From CALFML01 sp044222245 (GTDB lineage: Bacteria; Myxococcota_A; Polyangia; Palsa-1104; JAEUJZ01), in NCBI GenBank assembly GCA_044222245.1, contig JBGANQ010000040.1:1-64000 (forward strand): a stretch of 64,000 bases of DNA, written 5' to 3'. The translations under genes and the position numbers were made by a program. Below the pieces are notes generated by a model. The model worked only from the letters and a program-made list of their open reading frames with translations, searched no databases and was not told the origin of the DNA. Positions 9,480-19,502 of this stretch are shown here, piece by piece. The first letter of the stretch is position 1. Every line of letters starts with the position of its first letter.

Positions 9480-11318
9480 ATGGCAAACCAGCGACGGTAT
9501 CTCTTTGTAGGCGCGGTGGCCGGCCTGATGCTGAGCACGGCTTTAGGCTGCGGCGGCCTCAGCGCTCCGGCCGAGCCGGCGGTGGCGCCGCCGGTCAGCG
9601 TCAGCCCGGGCACGCCGCCCACCCCGCGCACCCAGCCACCGGCCCTGAGCGGCGGCACCCTGCTGGTGCTGCGCGACGGCAAGACCGCGGTAGCCGCCGA
9701 CCCCGATCGCGATCTCATCTGGCTTGCCGACCTAGCCCGGCTCCAGCAGACCGGCCGCATCGAGCTGCAGAGCGGCGACGAGCCCGGCCGTCTGGTCGAG
9801 GACAGCGCCGGCAAGGTCCACATCGCCCTGCGCCGCGGCGGGGCCCTTCTGACCATCGATCCGCGAGCGGGGGCAGGCCAGATCATCGCCCGCCGGCCCG
9901 CCTGCGCCGCCCCGCGCGGGCTCGCCTATGATGCCGCCAGCGATCGGCTGCACCTCGCCTGCGCCGGCGGTGAGCTTGTGACCTTCGCCGCCGCCGGCGG
10001 CGCCGCGCTGCGCACCCTGCAGCTGGAGGGCGATCTGCGCGATGTGATCGTCCAAGGCAGCCAGCTGCTGGTCAGCCGCTTCCGCAGCGCCGAGCTGCTC
10101 ACCCTCGACGCGAGCGGCAAGATCGTCGGCCGCGTCAAGCCCAAGACCATCACCAGCGCGCAGTCTCCGGGGCCGATGGGTAACCCCATGGGACCGGCGA
10201 CCGCCGAGCCCGCCGTCGCCTGGCAGGTGCGCCCGCTGCCCGACGGCAAGGTCGTCATGCTGTACGAGCGCGGCACCACCGGGGCGGTGGACACCACGCG
10301 GCCGGGCGGGTACGGCAGCGGCCAGTGCAAGGGCGCGGGAATCGTCGCCGGCGCCCTCAGCATCCTCGGTCCGAGCGGCGAGGAGCAGCCCGGTCCGACC
10401 CTGCCGTTTGTCCCCTACGCGCTCGACATCGCCGTCACTCCCGACGGCAGCGAGCTGACGATCGCGGTCCCCTTCACCGGCCTGAACCTGGCCGGCAGCA
10501 CCCTGGTCGTCCGGCGCACCGACCTGACCCCGAGCGACCCGTGCGGCTTCTTCCCGCAGACGAGCCCGCAGACCACTCCCACCGCCGAGACGGTGGCGGT
10601 AGCTTATGACGGCAGCAAGCGCCTGGTCGCGCAGTCGCGCCAGCCGGCCCGCCTGACCGTGGGCACGAGCGAGATCGTCTTCAAGGATGCCGCCGACGTC
10701 ACCAACGCCGGCCACACCCTGTTCCACAAGACGACCTCCTCCTTCATGGCCTGCGCCGCCTGCCACCCCGAGGGCGGGGAGGACGGCCGGGTGTGGAACT
10801 TCGCCCCGATCGGCCCCCGCCGCACCCAGAACCTGCGCGGCGGCATCCTGGCCACCGCGCCGTTCCACTGGGATGGCGACATGACCGATCTGCCCAAGCT
10901 GATGAACACGGTGTTCGTCGGCCGCATGGGCGGTCAGCAGCTGGCCAGCAGCGATGTGAGCGCGATCGCCGGCTGGCTCGACGCCCAGCCCACCGTGCCC
11001 AAGGCGGCGCCCGCCGACCCGCAGGCAGTGGCGCGCGGCCAGCAGCTGTTCGCCGACGCCGCGGTCGGCTGCGCCAGCTGTCACAGCGGCGCTCACTTCA
11101 CCAATAACCAGAGCGCGCCGGTGGGCACCGGCGGCACGTTCCAGGTGCCGTCGCTCATCGAGGTCGGGCTGCGGGCTCCGTACATGCACAACGGCTGCGC
11201 CAGCACCCTCTTGGCGCGCTTTGATCCCAAGTGCGGCGGCGGCGAGCAGCACGGCAAGACCGGGCAGCTCAGCAGCGGCCAGCTCGCGGATCTGGTGAGC
11301 TACCTGCAGACGCTCTAG
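9480..11318 (+). CDS. Lipoprotein with propeller-like N-terminal domain and two c-type heme sites
   Basis: 612 residues with a strong ribosome binding site (aaaggagg). The lipobox is STALGCGG (Cys near residue 24), so it is probably anchored in the periplasm or outer membrane. Residues about 60-390 carry repeated short blades (LLVLRDGK, LLTIDPRAG, IAVTPDGSELTIAV) typical of a YncE/NHL-type beta-propeller. The C-terminal third has two CxxCH heme motifs, CAACH and CASCH, and a NLRGG..APFHWDGD region as in the di-heme cytochrome c peroxidase (MauG-like) family. Electron transfer or peroxidase activity is inferred. It appears monocistronic, followed by 494 bp without a gene. Confidence 0.85.
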   Translation: MANQRRYLFVGAVAGLMLSTALGCGGLSAPAEPAVAPPVSVSPGTPPTPRTQPPALSGGTLLVLRDGKTAVAADPDRDLIWLADLARLQQTGRIELQSGDEPGRLVEDSAGKVHIALRRGGALLTIDPRAGAGQIIARRPACAAPRGLAYDAASDRLHLACAGGELVTFAAAGGAALRTLQLEGDLRDVIVQGSQLLVSRFRSAELLTLDASGKIVGRVKPKTITSAQSPGPMGNPMGPATAEPAVAWQVRPLPDGKVVMLYERGTTGAVDTTRPGGYGSGQCKGAGIVAGALSILGPSGEEQPGPTLPFVPYALDIAVTPDGSELTIAVPFTGLNLAGSTLVVRRTDLTPSDPCGFFPQTSPQTTPTAETVAVAYDGSKRLVAQSRQPARLTVGTSEIVFKDAADVTNAGHTLFHKTTSSFMACAACHPEGGEDGRVWNFAPIGPRRTQNLRGGILATAPFHWDGDMTDLPKLMNTVFVGRMGGQQLASSDVSAIAGWLDAQPTVPKAAPADPQAVARGQQLFADAAVGCASCHSGAHFTNNQSAPVGTGGTFQVPSLIEVGLRAPYMHNGCASTLLARFDPKCGGGEQHGKTGQLSSGQLADLVSYLQTL

Positions 11319-11812
11319 GCGCTGCGGCCGACCGTGCGCGGCGCTGCGGGCGCCGCGCCTCATCTACTTCCATCTACTTCCATCTACTTCCATCTACTTC
11401 CATCTGCTTGGAGGCGAGCGAGTCGCTGCTCACCAGCAGCCTGGCCTCATCAGCGCTCCCTGGCCGCAGGTGAGCATTCCCTAGGCGTCCGACCATCGGA
11501 AGTGCTGCTGCGGCTCTGCCGCCAGGTTCGGACTGATATTGGGAACCAAAGAGTCTGCCCAGACTTTTCTCGTTGCCGACGAGGTGAGCGGAAAAGTCTG
11601 CCGCCATTTTCCCTGCGCTATCCCACAAAGCGTACACCAGGCTTGCGCCGACCAAATGACCTATCAAAATATATAGCGGACTGTAGGGATTCTGACGGCA
11701 CGAAGAGTCGCTGCCGCGGCGACTGGGGAGGACAGGTTCCAGCGGGAGGGTCGAGTATTTGCTTATTTCACTTCCCAGATAAATCAGCTAGCTCGCTGTA
11801 GAGAGACAGACG
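11319..11812. other. Intergenic region, lower GC, with a decamer tandem repeat
   Basis: 494 bp without a supportable gene. It starts with the repeat at 11361-11410 and then becomes visibly less GC-rich than its surroundings. Frames that cross it have no family resemblance and no ribosome binding site. The promoter of the KaiC-like gene is probably in its right half. Confidence 0.6.
11361..11410. repeat. 10-bp tandem repeat catctacttc, four perfect copies plus one variant
   Basis: Four consecutive identical decamers (11361-11400) are followed by catctgcttg. It begins about 40 bp after the stop of the di-heme gene. No stem-loop is obvious; a simple-sequence tract prone to slippage. Confidence 0.9.
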
Positions 11813-13342
11813 ATGACACAGAACGAGGGTTCTCCGCCGCTTGTCCAAAGCGGTGTACCGGGGCTGGACCGCGTCCTGATGGGCGGCTTCCTCCGGGAAG
11901 GGTTCTATCTGGTCCAGGGGGACCCGGGGTCGGGCAAGACCACGCTGGCGCTGCAGTACATCCTGGCCCGCAAGCAGGCGGGCGAGCGGTGCCTGTACGT
12001 CTCGCTGACCGAGTCGCGGCGGGATCTGGAGAGCACCTGCAGGTCGCACGGCTGGTCGCTGGAGGGACTGGACATCTGCGACCTCACCCGCTCGGCGGCC
12101 AACCTGGTCGATGAGTCCGAAGCATCGGTCTTCCATCCCGCCGACATCGAGCTCGGCGAGACCACCAAGGCCATCCTCAGCGAGGTCGAGCGGGTCAATC
12201 CCGAGCACGTCGTCTTTGACGGACTGTCCGAGATGCGCCTGCTCACCGGCGAGCCGCTGCGCTACCGCCGCCAGCTGCTGGCGCTGCGCGAGTTCTTCGC
12301 CGAGCGGCGGGTCACGGTGCTCCTTTTGGACGATCGCGCGGCGCAGTTTGGCGAGATCCAGCCCGAGAGTCTGGTCGGCGGCAACCTGGTGCTAGAGCGC
12401 TACCTGCCCGAGTACGGACGGGCGCGGCGGCGGATGTACGTGACCAAGATCCGCGGCGCCAACTTCCAGGAGGGCTACCACGACTATGAGATCGTAAAGG
12501 GAGGCGTCATCATCCACCCGCGGCTCATCGCCGCCGAGCATCATGACGTCTATCCGCCGAGCATCTGTCCGAGCGGGCTGCCCAACCTCGACATGATGCT
12601 CGATGGCGGCCTGGCGGCGGGGACGACGACCCTGCTGCTCGGTCCGGCCGGCGTCGGCAAGTCGACGATCGCCATCCAGTTTGTCGTCCAGGCGCTCAAG
12701 GAAGGCAAGAAGGCCGCGGCCTACATCTTTGACGAGGTGATGCCCATCCTGGTGCAGCGCTCCGAGAAGCTGTGCCTGGGCAAGGAGGGCGGCTTCCAGT
12801 CGTACCTGCGCGATGGCCTGCTGCGCATCCAGCAGATCGATCCGTCCGAGATGTCGCCCGGCGCGTTCGCCTATGAGGTGCGCAAGGCCGTCGAGGACGG
12901 GGCGCGGGTGGTCATCATCGACAGCCTCAACGGCTACCTGAACTCGATGCCCGCCGAGCGCTTCCTTAGCACGCACCTGCACGAGCTGTTCTCGTACCTG
13001 AACCAAAAAGGCGTCATGACGATCATGGTCGTGGCCCAGCACGGAATGATGATCGGCGCCGGGCTGCCTGGGGACGTGGACGTGAGCTACCTGGCCGATA
13101 CGGTGCTCCTTTTCCGCTACTTCGAAGCGCACGGAGAGATCCACCAGACGGTCAGCGTGGTCAAAAAGCGCACCGGCCCGCACGAGCGCTCGCTGCGCCA
13201 GCTGCGCATCGTCGAGACTGGGATCGAGATCGGCGAGCCGCTGCGCGAGTTCCGGGGCATCATGACCGGAGTGCCGCAGTACGAAGGCGCTCCGCGCGCG
13301 CTGGCCAAGCCATCCGGGCCTGGTGAGAAGGAAACGGAATAG
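11813..13342 (+). CDS. KaiC-like double RecA-domain ATPase
   Basis: 509 residues with two RecA/KaiC domains. The first has Walker A GDPGSGKT near residue 43 and an acidic Walker B strand (HVVFDGLSEMRLL). The second has Walker A GPAGVGKST near residue 279 and Walker B ARVVIIDSLNGYL. The domain opening GVPGLDRVLMGGFLREG is the KaiC signature and recurs as GLPNLDMMLDGGLAAG. Bacterial KaiC-like proteins without KaiA/KaiB are usually signalling ATPases that work with histidine kinases rather than clocks. The next gene, a hybrid kinase, starts 1 bp after this stop, so the two almost certainly act together. Confidence 0.9.
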   Translation: MTQNEGSPPLVQSGVPGLDRVLMGGFLREGFYLVQGDPGSGKTTLALQYILARKQAGERCLYVSLTESRRDLESTCRSHGWSLEGLDICDLTRSAANLVDESEASVFHPADIELGETTKAILSEVERVNPEHVVFDGLSEMRLLTGEPLRYRRQLLALREFFAERRVTVLLLDDRAAQFGEIQPESLVGGNLVLERYLPEYGRARRRMYVTKIRGANFQEGYHDYEIVKGGVIIHPRLIAAEHHDVYPPSICPSGLPNLDMMLDGGLAAGTTTLLLGPAGVGKSTIAIQFVVQALKEGKKAAAYIFDEVMPILVQRSEKLCLGKEGGFQSYLRDGLLRIQQIDPSEMSPGAFAYEVRKAVEDGARVVIIDSLNGYLNSMPAERFLSTHLHELFSYLNQKGVMTIMVVAQHGMMIGAGLPGDVDVSYLADTVLLFRYFEAHGEIHQTVSVVKKRTGPHERSLRQLRIVETGIEIGEPLREFRGIMTGVPQYEGAPRALAKPSGPGEKETE

Positions 13343-13343
13343 G

Positions 13344-16226
13344 ATGGCGACCTCCGCGCAGTGGCGCGGCGAGCAGTGGCGCATCCTGGTCCTGCTGCCG
13401 ACGACCAAAGACACCGAGAGGACGACGTGCATCCTGGCGACCGTCGGGCTCCTGGGCGTCGCCTGCCGCGACATGGCCGAGGTGCTGCAGAAGCTGGAAA
13501 CGGAAGTCGGCGCGGTGCTGCTGACCGAGGAAGAGCTGCTGCTCGACAAGGAGGGACGGCTGGCCCAGGCGCTGCGGGCGCAGCCGCCCTGGTCGGCGGT
13601 GCCGCTGGTCATGCTGGCCAGCGGTGGCAACGACGCGCGGCGGGAGAAGCTGCTCGCCGGGGTCAGCGCCAACGTCACCCAGGTCGAGCGGCCCATTCGC
13701 GTCTGGACCTTGCTGAGCGCGCTGCAGGCGGCGCTGCGGGCACGCCGCCACCAGTACGAGATCCGCGACGCCCTGGCCGAGCAGGTGCGGCAGCGCGAAG
13801 CCCTGCGCGCCAGCGAGGAGCGCTACCGCTCGCTGATCGAGGTCTCCCCGCAGATCGTCTGGATCGGGCGCGACGATGGCGGCAGCACGTTCTGCAACCA
13901 GCAGTGGTTCGATCTGACCGGCCTCACCGCGGAAGAGTCGCTCGGCAGCGGCTGGGCCAAGGCCATCCATCCCGCCCACCGCGAGCGCGTACACACCCTG
14001 TGGGTCGATGCGGTGGCGCGCGCCGGCAGCTTCGAAGCAGAGATTCCATTTCGCCGCGCCGCCGATGGGCAGTACCGCTGGCACCTGGCCAAGGCGGTCC
14101 CGATTCAGGCCGCGGACGGCCGCAGCGCTCACTGGCTGGGCGTAGCCACCGACATCCACGATCGCAAAGAGGCGCAGGAGCGCGAGCGGCGGGTGACGGC
14201 CGAAGCGGCGGCGGCCAACGCCAAGTTCCGGTCGTTTTTCGAGCAGTGTCCGTTCTACGCCGGCATCATGACGGTCGAGGGGACCCTTATCGACATCAGC
14301 CGGTCGGCGCTGGTCGACTGCGGCTACGCGCCCGCCGATGTCCTGGGCCAGAAGTTCTGGGAGACCTCGTGGTGGCGAGACGCGGCCGACATCCAGGAGC
14401 GCCTGCGCCGCGGGGTCGCCACGGCGGCGGCGGGGCGGCCCTATCGCGACGAGCTGCCGTATCGGCTCAAGGACGGCACGGTGCGCTGCACCGATTTCGC
14501 GCTGTCCCCGATCGTCGATGACGCCGGCCGGGTCAGCTTCCTCGTCCCGGTATGGATCGACATCACCGAGCGCAAGCACGCCGAGCAGGCCACCCAGCTC
14601 CTTGCCACGGTCAGCACCTCGCTCGGTGAGCTCGCCGACACCCGCAGCACCCTGCAGCAGGTCGCGACCCAGGTCGTGCCCACGTTCGCCGACTGGTGCG
14701 CCGTCGACCTGCTCGACGAGCAGGGCAGCTGCGAGCGCCTCATCGTCGCAGGCAGCGATGCCAGCAAGGCGCGGCTGGCCTGTGAGCTGATCGAGAAGTA
14801 CCAGCCCTCCCCGCAGTCCCGCCACGGCGTCGGCCGCGTCCTGCGCGAGGGCCAGTCCGAGCTCATCCAAGAGGTGGCGGACGACAACCTCCGTGGCCTT
14901 TCGCGCAGCCCCGAGCACCTGCAGCTCCTGCGCGAGCTCGGCATCCGCTCGCACCTGTGCGTGCCGCTGGTCTCGCGCGAGCAGACCCTGGGCGCCTTCA
15001 CCTTCGTCACCGCCGAGTCCGGGCGCCGCTACAGCCCCAAAGATCTCCAGGTCGCCGAGGATCTGGCGCGACGGGCGACGGTGGCGATCGAGAACGCCGA
15101 CCTGTACCGGGCGCGCAAGGAGGCCGACCGCCGCAAGGACGAGTTCCTGGCGACGCTCGCCCACGAGCTGCGCAATCCCCTGGCGCCGGTGCGCACCGGC
15201 CTGCACCTGCTGCGGGTGACCCCGCCGGGCAAGGCGGCCGAGGCGGTGCGCGAGATGATGGATCGCCAGCTGGCCCATATGGTGCGGCTCATCGACGATC
15301 TGCTCGATGTCTCGCGCATCACCAGCGGCAAGGTCGAGCTCAAGCGCGAGCGCTGCACGCTGCAGCTGGTGCTCGAGGCGGCGATCGAGGCGAGCCGGCC
15401 GTTCATCGAGGCCGGCAACCACAACCTGTCGCTGTACCTGCCGGACAAGCCGATCTGGCTCGACGCCGACGCGACCCGCCTGTCGCAGGTGGTGAGCAAC
15501 CTCCTTAATAACTCCTCCAAGTACACTCCCAACGGCGGCCGCATCGAGCTTATCGCCTGCTGCGAGAAGGGCGACGCGGTGGTCCAGGTCCGCGACAACG
15601 GCGTCGGCATTCCCAGCGAGCACCTGACGGCGGTGTTTGACATGTTCACCCAGGTTAACCGCACGCTCGACCGCGCGCAGGGCGGGCTCGGCATCGGCCT
15701 GGCGCTGGTCCGCAAGCTCATGGAGATGCACGGCGGCAGCATCCGCGCCGAGAGTCCGGGGGTTGACCGCGGCAGTACGTTCACCCTGCGGCTGCCGCTG
15801 GCCAGCGACCAGCCGACTGCCGCGGCCCAGGTGGTGGCGCCCAGCGTCAAGACGGTCACCAGCAAGCGGCGCATCCTGGTGGTCGATGACAACGTCGATG
15901 GCGCCGAGACGCTGGCGCTGCTCTTGGAGTTCTCCGGTCACAAGGTGCGCATCGCTCACAGCGGGCCCGAGGCGCTGAACGCCGCCGCCGACTTTCATCC
16001 CGAGGTGGTCTTTCTCGACATCGGTCTGCCGGGGATGAACGGCTACGAGGTGGCGCAGCGCCTGCGCGCCGAGCTCGGCCTGACCGCGACCCTGCTCGTC
16101 GCCCTGACCGGCTGGGGAACTGAAGAGGACAAGAACCGGGCGCGGCGCGCCGGCTTCGATTTCCACCTGACCAAGCCGGTGGAGGTGAGCAGCGTGGAGC
16201 AGCTGCTCAACCAGTTCACCGCTTGA
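13344..16226 (+). CDS. Hybrid sensor histidine kinase (PAS-PAS-GAF-HisKA-HATPase-REC)
   Basis: 960 residues from the ATG at 13344, one base after the KaiC-like stop. Order: a response-regulator-like but degenerate N-terminal domain (about 10-130), PAS (about 150-275), PAS (about 295-410), GAF (about 420-590), HisKA with phosphorylatable His in LATLAHELRNPL, HATPase with N box NLLNNSSKYTPNGG and G boxes DNGVGIP and GGLGIGLALV, and a C-terminal receiver (about 845-958) with Asp in VVFLDIGLPGMNG. No membrane segment is seen, so it is probably cytoplasmic. No separate output regulator is adjacent; phosphotransfer presumably ends on the attached receiver or a distant partner. Confidence 0.92.
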   Translation: MATSAQWRGEQWRILVLLPTTKDTERTTCILATVGLLGVACRDMAEVLQKLETEVGAVLLTEEELLLDKEGRLAQALRAQPPWSAVPLVMLASGGNDARREKLLAGVSANVTQVERPIRVWTLLSALQAALRARRHQYEIRDALAEQVRQREALRASEERYRSLIEVSPQIVWIGRDDGGSTFCNQQWFDLTGLTAEESLGSGWAKAIHPAHRERVHTLWVDAVARAGSFEAEIPFRRAADGQYRWHLAKAVPIQAADGRSAHWLGVATDIHDRKEAQERERRVTAEAAAANAKFRSFFEQCPFYAGIMTVEGTLIDISRSALVDCGYAPADVLGQKFWETSWWRDAADIQERLRRGVATAAAGRPYRDELPYRLKDGTVRCTDFALSPIVDDAGRVSFLVPVWIDITERKHAEQATQLLATVSTSLGELADTRSTLQQVATQVVPTFADWCAVDLLDEQGSCERLIVAGSDASKARLACELIEKYQPSPQSRHGVGRVLREGQSELIQEVADDNLRGLSRSPEHLQLLRELGIRSHLCVPLVSREQTLGAFTFVTAESGRRYSPKDLQVAEDLARRATVAIENADLYRARKEADRRKDEFLATLAHELRNPLAPVRTGLHLLRVTPPGKAAEAVREMMDRQLAHMVRLIDDLLDVSRITSGKVELKRERCTLQLVLEAAIEASRPFIEAGNHNLSLYLPDKPIWLDADATRLSQVVSNLLNNSSKYTPNGGRIELIACCEKGDAVVQVRDNGVGIPSEHLTAVFDMFTQVNRTLDRAQGGLGIGLALVRKLMEMHGGSIRAESPGVDRGSTFTLRLPLASDQPTAAAQVVAPSVKTVTSKRRILVVDDNVDGAETLALLLEFSGHKVRIAHSGPEALNAAADFHPEVVFLDIGLPGMNGYEVAQRLRAELGLTATLLVALTGWGTEEDKNRARRAGFDFHLTKPVEVSSVEQLLNQFTA

Positions 16227-16235
16227 GCGTTGCCG

Positions 16236-17714
16236 CTAAAGTCGCCGGGAGCGACCGCCGCGACCGCCGCCGCCGCTGGGCACCTCACCCTCCACGGTGC
16301 TGCGCGCGGTCGGCCGCGTCAGCGTCTTCAAGGTCTCTTTGACCTGGGCGATGCGGGTCTGGCTCGCCTCGCGCTGGCGCAGATCCGCCAGGTAGCCCTC
16401 CAGGTCGCGCACCCCCTCGCACAGCGCCAGGGTCCCTAGCAGGACATCGATGATCGACTTGGGATCGTCGATGCGCAGGATGTGCTCGGGCGCGATGACG
16501 GTCGCCCACTGCGCCAGGATGACCTCATCGGCGTACTGCGCGTACTGATCCTTCGCGCTGCCGGCTGCCAGCGCCGCGGCGGCCTTCTTCTTGTCGGGGT
16601 CGTAGTCGAACTCGAACACCGCGATGTTCGAGGAGATTCCCGTCTCGCCCTTCTGCGACATGGTGCCGGCGAACGAGCGGATGTCGCCGTCGATCTCGAT
16701 CTCGACCTTGAACGGCGTCGGCACGCGGTCGGCTTCCTTGAAGGCGTAGTTCTGGACAAAGATCTTGTAGCGTCCCTTGGGCGCGGTGCCTTTGGCCCAG
16801 CGGACATTCTCCACCGGCTTCTCGGTCTCACCGCGGACGTTCATATCGACATCCAGGAACCCGCCGCAGCTGGCGTGCTTGGCGCCGTAGTAGATGTGCT
16901 CCTCGCGCGGGGTGATGACGTGCAGGTCGAGATCGTTGCGGTTATTCCAGATCAGCGAGGCGCGGATGTCCACTCCCTCGTACATGCCGCCGGCGGCGCG
17001 CAGGCGCTGACGGATCTCGGCGTCGATGTCGGCCTTGCGCTCGGCGAAGGTCTTTTTGGGGAACAGCAGAAAGACGTTGAACTTCTCGTGCAGGCGGCGG
17101 AACGCCTCGGCGGCGGGCAGATCCTCGGCCAGCTCTTCCCCCAGCACGAGGCGGACCTGCTCCTTGTCGACCTTGGGGTAAAAGCCCTCATCGCCGACAA
17201 AGAAGAAGTAGCCCTTCTTGCCGGTGCCGCTGGCCAGGCGCACGCAGTTGGTGCGGCTGTAGTAGTAAGCCGCCAGCTCGTAGGACTCCTGACCGGTGCC
17301 GCCGCCGCCCTCTTCGATCCAGATGCGCGACAGGACCTCGTCCAGGCGGTTGTCGGCCTCGAACTGGCCGACCTGCAGCGGCGCGCTGTCGCTGTGAACA
17401 TCGCCGATGGCGGCGAAGCTGATGCCGGGGTTTTGCACGTAGCCCTGCAGCGCGATCTGTCCCATCAGCATGGGCAGCTTGTCGTACATCAGCTTGGTGT
17501 CGTCGCCGCGCGAGCGGGTGACATCGAGGGCGACGACGATCGGGGTCTCGTTGTTCACCTCGCGGCGGGTCTTGTAGGGAGTGATCGCCGGGTGGACCGC
17601 CCGGCGGCTGGCGCCGGTGGTGTCAGTGACCGTATAGGCAGAGTAGGAAAAGGCATCGCGCTGGCTGGAGCGCGTCGTCTGTGCCACATCCTGGTTGTAA
17701 AAGCCGCCCCCCAT
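16236..17714 (-). CDS. vWA-like protein with DUF2135/YfaP-like domain
   Basis: 492 residues from the ATG at 17714, chosen because aaggaggt lies 7 nt upstream. Residues 60-250 resemble a von Willebrand A fold: IVVALDVTRSRGDD gives a MIDAS-like D64-x-T-x-S68. Residues about 265-370 resemble the DUF2135/YfaP domain (LIWNNRNDLDLHVITP, then GGFLDVDMNV and PVENVRW). The tail ends in a helical region and a Gly/Arg-rich stretch (GGGGRGGRSRR). It follows the zinc-ribbon pseudokinase gene by 78 bp on the same strand. vWA proteins paired with kinases are known from stress and conflict systems; the target here is unknown. Confidence 0.75.
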   Translation of the reverse strand: MGGGFYNQDVAQTTRSSQRDAFSYSAYTVTDTTGASRRAVHPAITPYKTRREVNNETPIVVALDVTRSRGDDTKLMYDKLPMLMGQIALQGYVQNPGISFAAIGDVHSDSAPLQVGQFEADNRLDEVLSRIWIEEGGGGTGQESYELAAYYYSRTNCVRLASGTGKKGYFFFVGDEGFYPKVDKEQVRLVLGEELAEDLPAAEAFRRLHEKFNVFLLFPKKTFAERKADIDAEIRQRLRAAGGMYEGVDIRASLIWNNRNDLDLHVITPREEHIYYGAKHASCGGFLDVDMNVRGETEKPVENVRWAKGTAPKGRYKIFVQNYAFKEADRVPTPFKVEIEIDGDIRSFAGTMSQKGETGISSNIAVFEFDYDPDKKKAAAALAAGSAKDQYAQYADEVILAQWATVIAPEHILRIDDPKSIIDVLLGTLALCEGVRDLEGYLADLRQREASQTRIAQVKETLKTLTRPTARSTVEGEVPSGGGGRGGRSRRL

Positions 17715-17792
17715 CGGGTACCTCCTTATGCTCCCAGCGGGAGCGCTTGCGTTCGGCGGCGCCGGCACCGTGCTGGCAGCGCGCGCCGAGTT

Positions 17793-19502
17793 TCAGATCG
17801 TCAGCTCGATGAACTGATGCGGACCCCACAGCTCCTCGCGCAGGCGCTCCAGGTAGCGATAGGACTCCCAGGCGTCCTGGGCGCGCGCCAGCGGACTTTC
17901 CAGCACGAAGAACTGCAGGAAGCGCTGCAGCTTGTCGGGAATCGGCTCGGGCGGACCGCCGGCCGCGGCGGGTGAGACCGCCGGCAGGGTCTTGTTGCGC
18001 GGGTCGCCGCCGAGGACGTAGAACATGCACTTGCCAAGCGCGTAAAGGTCCGCAGCGGGCAGCGGCGGCTTGCGCGCCGCGACCTCGGGCGGGCTGTACT
18101 CTTGGTTCAGGCAGCGGAAGCCCTGGCCGGTCTGCGCGGGGTTGATGATCGAGTAGCACCAGTCGATCACCCAGACGTTGTGATCGGCGGCGCGGCACAG
18201 GATGTGCGCCGGATCGAGGTTGCCGTGCAGGACCCCGCGCGAGTGGGCCCAGCCGAGCACGCTCAAGCAGCGGCGCATGAGCCAGATGAGGTGGCGCACC
18301 GGCAGCCCGCGCGGCAGCCGCTCGCGCACCTTGAGCAGATCAAAGCCGTCCAGGTACTCAAAGACCGTCCCCTGGCGCCCGTCGCGGGTGTGCAGCTGAT
18401 CGAGCACCACCGGCAGGTGCTTGAGCTGCGGGCTCGGCTCGCTGCGCAGAAGCCGCAGCGCGCTCACCTCGGCCTGGATGAGATCATTGTCCTGGGACTC
18501 GGCGGCGAGCTTGATGACGATGCGGGCCCCGTCGGCGCGGCGGCGCCCGTCATAGATCGTCGCCAGGTCGCCGTGCGCGAGCACCGAAGTCGCCTCGTAC
18601 TCGCCGCGCTCGGTGCGAATGGTGAAGCTCACTCGGCTGCCGATCGGCAGCAGCGGCGCGCTCGGCGTTGCGGCGCCGCCTGCCGCGTCCGGGGCCGCGA
18701 GCGCCGGCGCCAGCTCTGGACACAGCGCCGCCGCTTCGGTGGGCGTAAGCGGCTGCAGCGCCACCGGATGAAACTCGCCCTCGCCGACCAGGCCGCCGCG
18801 CGCTTCGCTGGCCGGCGCGAACTGCGAGCGGCTGTTGTCGACCACGCGCGCCGCGCTCTGATCGATGTGGACGATCGAGACGCGCGCGCCGTCGCTGGCC
18901 TCGCCGACCCGGAACTCGACGGCGGAGAAGCCGAAGTAGCTTGGGGTCCCCGCCAGATCGACCGCGTGGATCACGCCGCGCAGCGCGAAGAAGCCGGGCA
19001 GCGCCGGGACCAGCCACAGCGAGAACACGCCGCTGTGCCCGGGAAACACCGCCGGACCGTGCGCCTTGGGCAGGCGCTCGCCGCCCACGACTTCAGCGTA
19101 GATCGTCACCGGATCGAGGGCCAGGGCGCCAGCGTTCTCAAGCTTCAGGCGAATCATGCAGCGCGTGCCCACCGCAAAGTGGCGCAAGGTCTGGGCATCA
19201 ATGAACAGCCGCACCCGCGCCGCCGGCTGCTGCCGCAGCAGCTCCGCGCACAGCCGCTCGTGCGTGGGCAGCGAGATATGGAGGTGCTGGCGCAGCGCCA
19301 CCAGCTGCACCGCCGCCGGCGCTGCCGCAAGTCCCTCGGGGCCGTCGGCGGCGCTCAGCCGGCACAGCGCCTCGCGGTAGCGGGCGATCGCCGCCGCCGT
19401 CTCGCCGGGCACCGGCGCGCCGCAGCTGCCGCAGAAGCGCGAGCCGGGGTCCGCTGCGAGCGCCGCGCCGCACTGCGCGCACTGAGGGTCCATCCTCGCC
19501 AT
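17793..19502 (-). CDS. Zinc-ribbon pseudokinase
   Basis: 569 residues. An N-terminal zinc ribbon (C8-x2-C11, C24-x2-C27) is followed by a central beta-rich region of about 250 residues, then a protein-kinase fold (about 325-520). The ATP-lysine strand is kept (IVIKLA) and a C-lobe is recognisable (SPPEVAARKPPLPAADLYALGKCMFYVL, split across the APE and F-helix region). The catalytic loop HRDLKPEN is replaced by HGNLDPAH at about 426-433, and DFG by DWC, so the catalytic Asp and the loop Lys and Asn are lost while the metal-binding Asp remains. It is probably a non-catalytic scaffold. It is divergent from the zinc-ribbon/SPFH-like gene across 149 bp and leads the vWA gene. Confidence 0.85.
   Translation of the reverse strand: MARMDPQCAQCGAALAADPGSRFCGSCGAPVPGETAAAIARYREALCRLSAADGPEGLAAAPAAVQLVALRQHLHISLPTHERLCAELLRQQPAARVRLFIDAQTLRHFAVGTRCMIRLKLENAGALALDPVTIYAEVVGGERLPKAHGPAVFPGHSGVFSLWLVPALPGFFALRGVIHAVDLAGTPSYFGFSAVEFRVGEASDGARVSIVHIDQSAARVVDNSRSQFAPASEARGGLVGEGEFHPVALQPLTPTEAAALCPELAPALAAPDAAGGAATPSAPLLPIGSRVSFTIRTERGEYEATSVLAHGDLATIYDGRRRADGARIVIKLAAESQDNDLIQAEVSALRLLRSEPSPQLKHLPVVLDQLHTRDGRQGTVFEYLDGFDLLKVRERLPRGLPVRHLIWLMRRCLSVLGWAHSRGVLHGNLDPAHILCRAADHNVWVIDWCYSIINPAQTGQGFRCLNQEYSPPEVAARKPPLPAADLYALGKCMFYVLGGDPRNKTLPAVSPAAAGGPPEPIPDKLQRFLQFFVLESPLARAQDAWESYRYLERLREELWGPHQFIELTI

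Noticed and set aside
11334..11801. Plus-strand frame covering the decamer repeat
   Set aside because: No motif, no ribosome binding site, composition unlike genes here; treated as intergenic.
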